From positions 682,001 through 746,000 of the forward strand of contig NC_013791.2 of NCBI RefSeq assembly GCF_000005825.2: a stretch of DNA of 64,000 nucleotides, written 5' to 3'. Of this stretch, positions 60,865 to 64,000 are shown piece by piece (the stretch's first letter is position 1; the number at the start of each line of letters is the position of its first letter). Below the pieces are notes generated by a model. That model made no database searches. It had not been told where the DNA came from and saw only the letters and a list, made by a program, of their open reading frames with translations. The translations under genes were made by a program, and so were the position numbers. The stretch comes from Alkalihalophilus pseudofirmus OF4 (GTDB lineage: Bacteria; Bacillota; Bacilli; Bacillales; Bacillaceae_D).

Positions 60865-61350
60865 ATGAAGAAAATAGGTCTTTTCCTTGTAGTTATATTA
60901 CTTGCTTTTCCAGCCGCTGGTTGTTCAAATGACAATGCGGTGGATGAGCATGCTGATCATTCGATGATGATGGGCGATATTCATGAAGAAACAGCATCGG
61001 CGAGTGTTTTGCCAACATTTTTAGAAAATCATCCAGATTCGATTGCACAGATTTACGAGCGTACGCCTCACTATCAAGAGCTGCTTGAACATATGCCTTG
61101 CTATTGTGGATGCGGGGAATCTGTAGGTCATCGCAGCACGTTTGATTGCTTTATTAATGAGCGTGGTGAAGACGGCTCTATTGTCTGGGATGATCACGGG
61201 GCTAAATGTGGTGTTTGCCTTGAGATAGCACATGCTTCGATGGAATTGTACGATAATGGCATGTCGGAAAAAGACATTCGTGATCTTATTGATGAGCATT
61301 ATAAAGAGGGGTATGCTGAACCTACGGATACTCCACAGCCAAATGCATAA
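60865..61350 (+). CDS. PCYCGC-motif lipoprotein, possible metal binder
   Basis: 161 residues from ATG 60865, seven bases after AAAGGAG. Lipoprotein signal ending FPAAGC (Cys20). A His/Met-rich segment, HADHSMMMGDIH (29-40), follows. The family core is MPCYCGCGESVGH (Cys79, 81, 83), and DHGAKCGVCLEIA adds two more Cys. The Cys/His/Met content suggests binding of copper or another soft metal, or thiol chemistry, on the outer face of the membrane; this is inference, as the family's function is not established to my knowledge. Upstream of ecsA in its own unit. Confidence 0.82.
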   Translation: MKKIGLFLVVILLAFPAAGCSNDNAVDEHADHSMMMGDIHEETASASVLPTFLENHPDSIAQIYERTPHYQELLEHMPCYCGCGESVGHRSTFDCFINERGEDGSIVWDDHGAKCGVCLEIAHASMELYDNGMSEKDIRDLIDEHYKEGYAEPTDTPQPNA

Positions 61351-61357
61351 GGTAGAA

Positions 61358-61400
61358 TAAGAAGTAGCCGAAACCGGTTACTTCTTACTTGTTTTAGAGA
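61358..61400 (+). terminator. Terminator of the PCYCGC gene
   Basis: AAGAAGTAGCC and GGTTACTTCTT pair across GAAAC, then a T-rich tail. Confidence 0.75.
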
Positions 61401-61527
61401 GGTTTTTAGGGTGCGGGTGGAGAAGGTAGTCATTCATTTGGTACAATCAAAAGGATATAAGCATCTAAGAATTTTATATAAATGAATAGAATAATCAGAA
61501 TTAAACCAGGGAGGCGGCAAACAAACG

Positions 61528-62271
61528 ATGAATCAACGTTTAAAAATAGAACATCTTACTGGGGGATATCACCCTAAAAAGCCAGTGCTGCATGATGTGA
61601 ATTTCTCTGTTAATCAAGAAGAGATTGTTGGGTTAATCGGCTTAAATGGAGCAGGGAAAAGTACGACCATTAAACATATATTAGGACTGCTTGAGCCTCA
61701 TGAAGGCCGTGTCACTATTGAAGGAAAGACATTTCACGAAGATGCCAATGAATACCGTCGTTCATATGCGTACATACCTGAAACTCCTATTCTATATGAT
61801 GAATTAACATTATGGGAGCATCTTGAATTAACGGCGCTTGCTTACAATCTTGATCAAGCAGTATTTGAAGAGCGTGCAGAAGCCTTGCTTAAAGAATTTA
61901 AAATGACAAAAATGAAAAAATGGTTTCCTAGTCATTTTTCTAAAGGGATGCGCCAAAAAGTCATGATTATGAGTGCATTTTTAGTGGAGCCGCCTGTGTA
62001 TATCGTCGATGAACCGATTGTTGGTCTTGACCCGATTGGTATTCAGTCTTTTCTCAATTTCATTTCTGATATGCGAAAACGCGGTTCAGCTATCTTAATG
62101 TCTACCCATATTCTAGCGACGGCAGAACGTTATTGTGATCGCTTTGTCATTCTTCATCATGGAAAAGTGGTGCTAACTGGTACACTTGATGAAATGAGAA
62201 GTCAGCTAAAGATGCCTGAAGCCACATTAGATGATATTTATATTGAGATGACAAAGGACGCGGTCCTATGA
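61528..62271 (+). CDS. ecsA: ABC transporter ATPase EcsA
   Basis: 247 residues, same size as B. subtilis EcsA. Walker A GLNGAGKST, signature FSKGMRQKVMIM, Walker B VYIVDEPIVGLD and switch His in MSTHILATAERYC. With EcsB it forms an exporter whose loss affects regulated membrane proteolysis (RasP), secretion and competence. AGGGAGGCGG precedes the ATG. The stop overlaps the ecsB start (ATGA). Confidence 0.95.
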   Translation: MNQRLKIEHLTGGYHPKKPVLHDVNFSVNQEEIVGLIGLNGAGKSTTIKHILGLLEPHEGRVTIEGKTFHEDANEYRRSYAYIPETPILYDELTLWEHLELTALAYNLDQAVFEERAEALLKEFKMTKMKKWFPSHFSKGMRQKVMIMSAFLVEPPVYIVDEPIVGLDPIGIQSFLNFISDMRKRGSAILMSTHILATAERYCDRFVILHHGKVVLTGTLDEMRSQLKMPEATLDDIYIEMTKDAVL

Positions 62272-63488
62272 GGGATGGGATGACTCTTTGGCGTGAGCGG
62301 ACCAGCTCTTACTGGAATGAAGCGATACGTTATCTACGCTTAATTGGAAACAGCGGTTTTTTATTTACGGTTTACTTTCTCATCCTAATTGGAAGCTTCT
62401 ATTATAGTCAGGCATTAGAAGAATTACCGGAAGCATTCCCTTCTTTATGGGTTTTTACAGTCATCTTTGCGATTGTTTTAACAAGAGGACGTATCAGGAC
62501 ATTTGTGAAGCAGGCAGATGTAGTGTTTTTACTGCCTTATGAGTCAAAGCTCGATCGATATTTCAGAGCTTCTCAGATCTATTCATACATTCTGCAATCT
62601 TTTGTGATGCTCGTTATCTTTATTGTCTTGGCACCACTTTTTGCATTAAGAATTTCAAATGAATCAGGAAGCTTCTGGTTTGTACTACTAATGCTGCTTA
62701 TCGCAAAAGCTTGGAATGTAGCGAGCACTTGGCAAGAGCAGCGTTTTGCTAGCGGTCAGGAGAGAGGATCACACTTCCTATTACGACTTATGGTGAATGG
62801 AGTATTTACTTACCTGTTATTTTCAGGTGCTGATTTTATCTATTTTATAGCTGTAGTTGGAATCATGGCACTGTTGTACGTGTTCTATTATCAAAAACTA
62901 GCTGTGAAGCTTTCAATTAAATGGGAACATTTAATTTCCGTAGAGCAGAAAATGCTGATGTTCTTCTATCGTATTGCTAATGCATTTACGGATGTGCCGC
63001 AATTAAAGGAACAAGTGAGAAGCCGCTCGTATTTAAACGGAATGCTCGGATTCTTATCGGCGAACAAAAAAAGCGTGTATCATTATTTATTTGCGCGAAC
63101 ATTTATTCGTGCAAATGACTACTTAGGAGTGTATGTAAGGCTTGTCGTCGTTGCGAGCTTCTTATTAGCCATACTGCCAAACGGATGGATGGAGCTTGCT
63201 GTTTTTCTTTTATTTATGCATATGGTAATGATGCAGCTGTCTACGTTATGGTTCCATTATGACACGAATATGTGGGTAGACCTATATCCGATTGAACAAG
63301 GAGACAGAAAAGAAGCACTTACGACGATCAGCTTCAGGCTGCTGCTCGTTATGACTGCTGTCTTAACAGGAGTTTTATTGGTCAGCTCTACTTATTTAAT
63401 TACAGCAATTGGCCTTGCAATAGGAATATTGTTTAGCTATCTCGGAAGCACCACATGGATTCATAAGCGCAAAAAGCAGGCATGGTAA
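62268..63488 (+). CDS. ecsB: ABC transporter permease EcsB
   Basis: 406 residues (B. subtilis EcsB about 408). Many hydrophobic helices in two halves separated by a charged stretch (about 225-275). Segments such as FLLPYESKLDRYFRASQIYSY are typical of the family. Translationally coupled to ecsA, and ecsC follows after 54 bases. Confidence 0.93.
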   Translation: MRDGMTLWRERTSSYWNEAIRYLRLIGNSGFLFTVYFLILIGSFYYSQALEELPEAFPSLWVFTVIFAIVLTRGRIRTFVKQADVVFLLPYESKLDRYFRASQIYSYILQSFVMLVIFIVLAPLFALRISNESGSFWFVLLMLLIAKAWNVASTWQEQRFASGQERGSHFLLRLMVNGVFTYLLFSGADFIYFIAVVGIMALLYVFYYQKLAVKLSIKWEHLISVEQKMLMFFYRIANAFTDVPQLKEQVRSRSYLNGMLGFLSANKKSVYHYLFARTFIRANDYLGVYVRLVVVASFLLAILPNGWMELAVFLLFMHMVMMQLSTLWFHYDTNMWVDLYPIEQGDRKEALTTISFRLLLVMTAVLTGVLLVSSTYLITAIGLAIGILFSYLGSTTWIHKRKKQAW

Positions 63489-63542
63489 ACTCATTTTTCT
63501 CATTTATTAGTAGAAATGATTGGATATAAAAGGAGTGTGCTA

Positions 63543-64000
63543 ATGTATAAGGAAAATGCCAAAGAAGAAGTCACGCGCTGGAAAAGGAAGCTGTTAAAAC
63601 GTCCTTCAATGGCAGGCCGTTACACAAAAAAGCTTCAAGTGAAAATGAATACAATGATACCTGAGAGGGTTCATACGGTGGTAACGACAGGTATTAGAAA
63701 TATGGTTCAAGCTACGTTAACTGGAACAGAGCATACTGCCAATAAAGAACCCTTGTATGATTTAAGTTTAGAAGAACGTGAAGAAAAAGTAAGACAGCTG
63801 ATCAAATCATATAAACGAACAGCAGCTGCTGAGGGCGCAGGTACTGGTGCTGGTGGCATTCTGCTTGGTTTAGCTGATTTCCCTCTATTGCTCGGAATAA
63901 AAATGAAATTTCTCTTTGATGTAGCCCAGGCATATGGCTATGATGTAAGAGATTACAGGGAGAGACTTTTTGTCTTGCGTCTTTTCCAGCTTGCCTTCTC
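63543..64000 (+). CDS. ecsC: EcsC-family protein, N-terminal part
   Basis: The first 152 residues from ATG 63543 with AAAGGAGTG upstream; the gene runs off the window (B. subtilis EcsC about 236). Basic N-terminus (WKRKLLKRPSMAGRYTKKLQ), then the EcsC domain with LSLEEREEKVRQLIKSYKRTAAAEGAGTG and the glycine-rich GGILLGLADFPLLLGIKMKFLFDVAQAYGYD segment. It follows ecsAB in the usual order; its role in the complex is not established. Confidence 0.93.
   Translation, partial: MYKENAKEEVTRWKRKLLKRPSMAGRYTKKLQVKMNTMIPERVHTVVTTGIRNMVQATLTGTEHTANKEPLYDLSLEEREEKVRQLIKSYKRTAAAEGAGTGAGGILLGLADFPLLLGIKMKFLFDVAQAYGYDVRDYRERLFVLRLFQLAF

Noticed and set aside
1-64000. tRNA, rRNA, CRISPR array, prophage or intact IS element
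   Set aside because: I found no cloverleaf, rRNA segment, regularly spaced repeat array, or transposase/integrase coding sequence.

Overview
The window is a chromosomal stretch of a low-GC, endospore-forming Bacillaceae bacterium. Evidence: an alpha/beta-type small acid-soluble spore protein, SpoVR, YhaL, three tiny YjcZ-type spore membrane proteins, SD sequences of the AAAGGAGG type with frequent TTG/GTG starts, and long synteny with the Bacillus subtilis yha/yhe/ecs region. Very acidic extracytoplasmic proteins and an SNF-family Na+-coupled transporter make an alkaliphilic or halotolerant relative (Alkalihalobacillus-like) plausible; this is an inference. I see no tRNA, rRNA, CRISPR array, phage or intact insertion sequence.

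Layout. 1-6.7 kb: 3' end of glpD, phosphoglucomutase pgcA, an MccF-like S66 peptidase, spoVR, and a YusW-like lipoprotein, with a highly structured repeat between the last two. 6.8-14.4 kb: a heterodimeric ABC exporter, then a two-component system with two PepSY proteins (ykoGH/ykoIJ-like). 14.7-21.4 kb: a GNAT acetyltransferase, a PAS-GGDEF-EAL protein, a PLP aminotransferase, a Na+ symporter and isoaspartyl dipeptidase. 21.5-29.5 kb: the seven-gene leucine/isovalerate (yngJIH-HB-GFE type) operon behind a clear sigma-A promoter, a cre site and two inverted repeats; then a second copy of the repeat and an acetyl-CoA-synthetase-like ligase. 32-39 kb: SASP, a zinc-ribbon miniprotein, msmX, a YxkF-like regulator, and the yheE/yheB/yheA/yhaX/yhzD group.

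39.3-43.6 kb: a GntR-controlled ABC transporter operon with a palindromic operator at the promoter, followed by yhaQ-yhaP. 43.7-44.8 kb: a small single-TM ORF immediately upstream of a YidC/Oxa1 insertase gene, with a long hairpin that buries the yidC Shine-Dalgarno. This is the arrangement of the B. subtilis MifM-YqjG translation-arrest switch, but with a leader sequence I do not recognise, and it is the strongest candidate for an undescribed system here. 45.6-50.4 kb: cssRS, an MFS efflux pump, yhaM and yhaL. 50.5-58.1 kb: a DUF421 protein, prsA flanked by YjcZ-type micro-genes, a YpmS-like protein, a DUF3267 membrane protein without the catalytic Glu, hpr, yhaH, serC and hit. 58.3-64 kb: an acyl-CoA ligase, a DUF3885 gene remnant, a second repeat family, a PCYCGC lipoprotein, and ecsA-ecsB-ecsC (ecsC cut by the window end).

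Together the genes show carbon and branched-chain amino acid catabolism under catabolite control and envelope protein quality control (YidC, PrsA, CssRS, Ecs), interspersed with sporulation genes.
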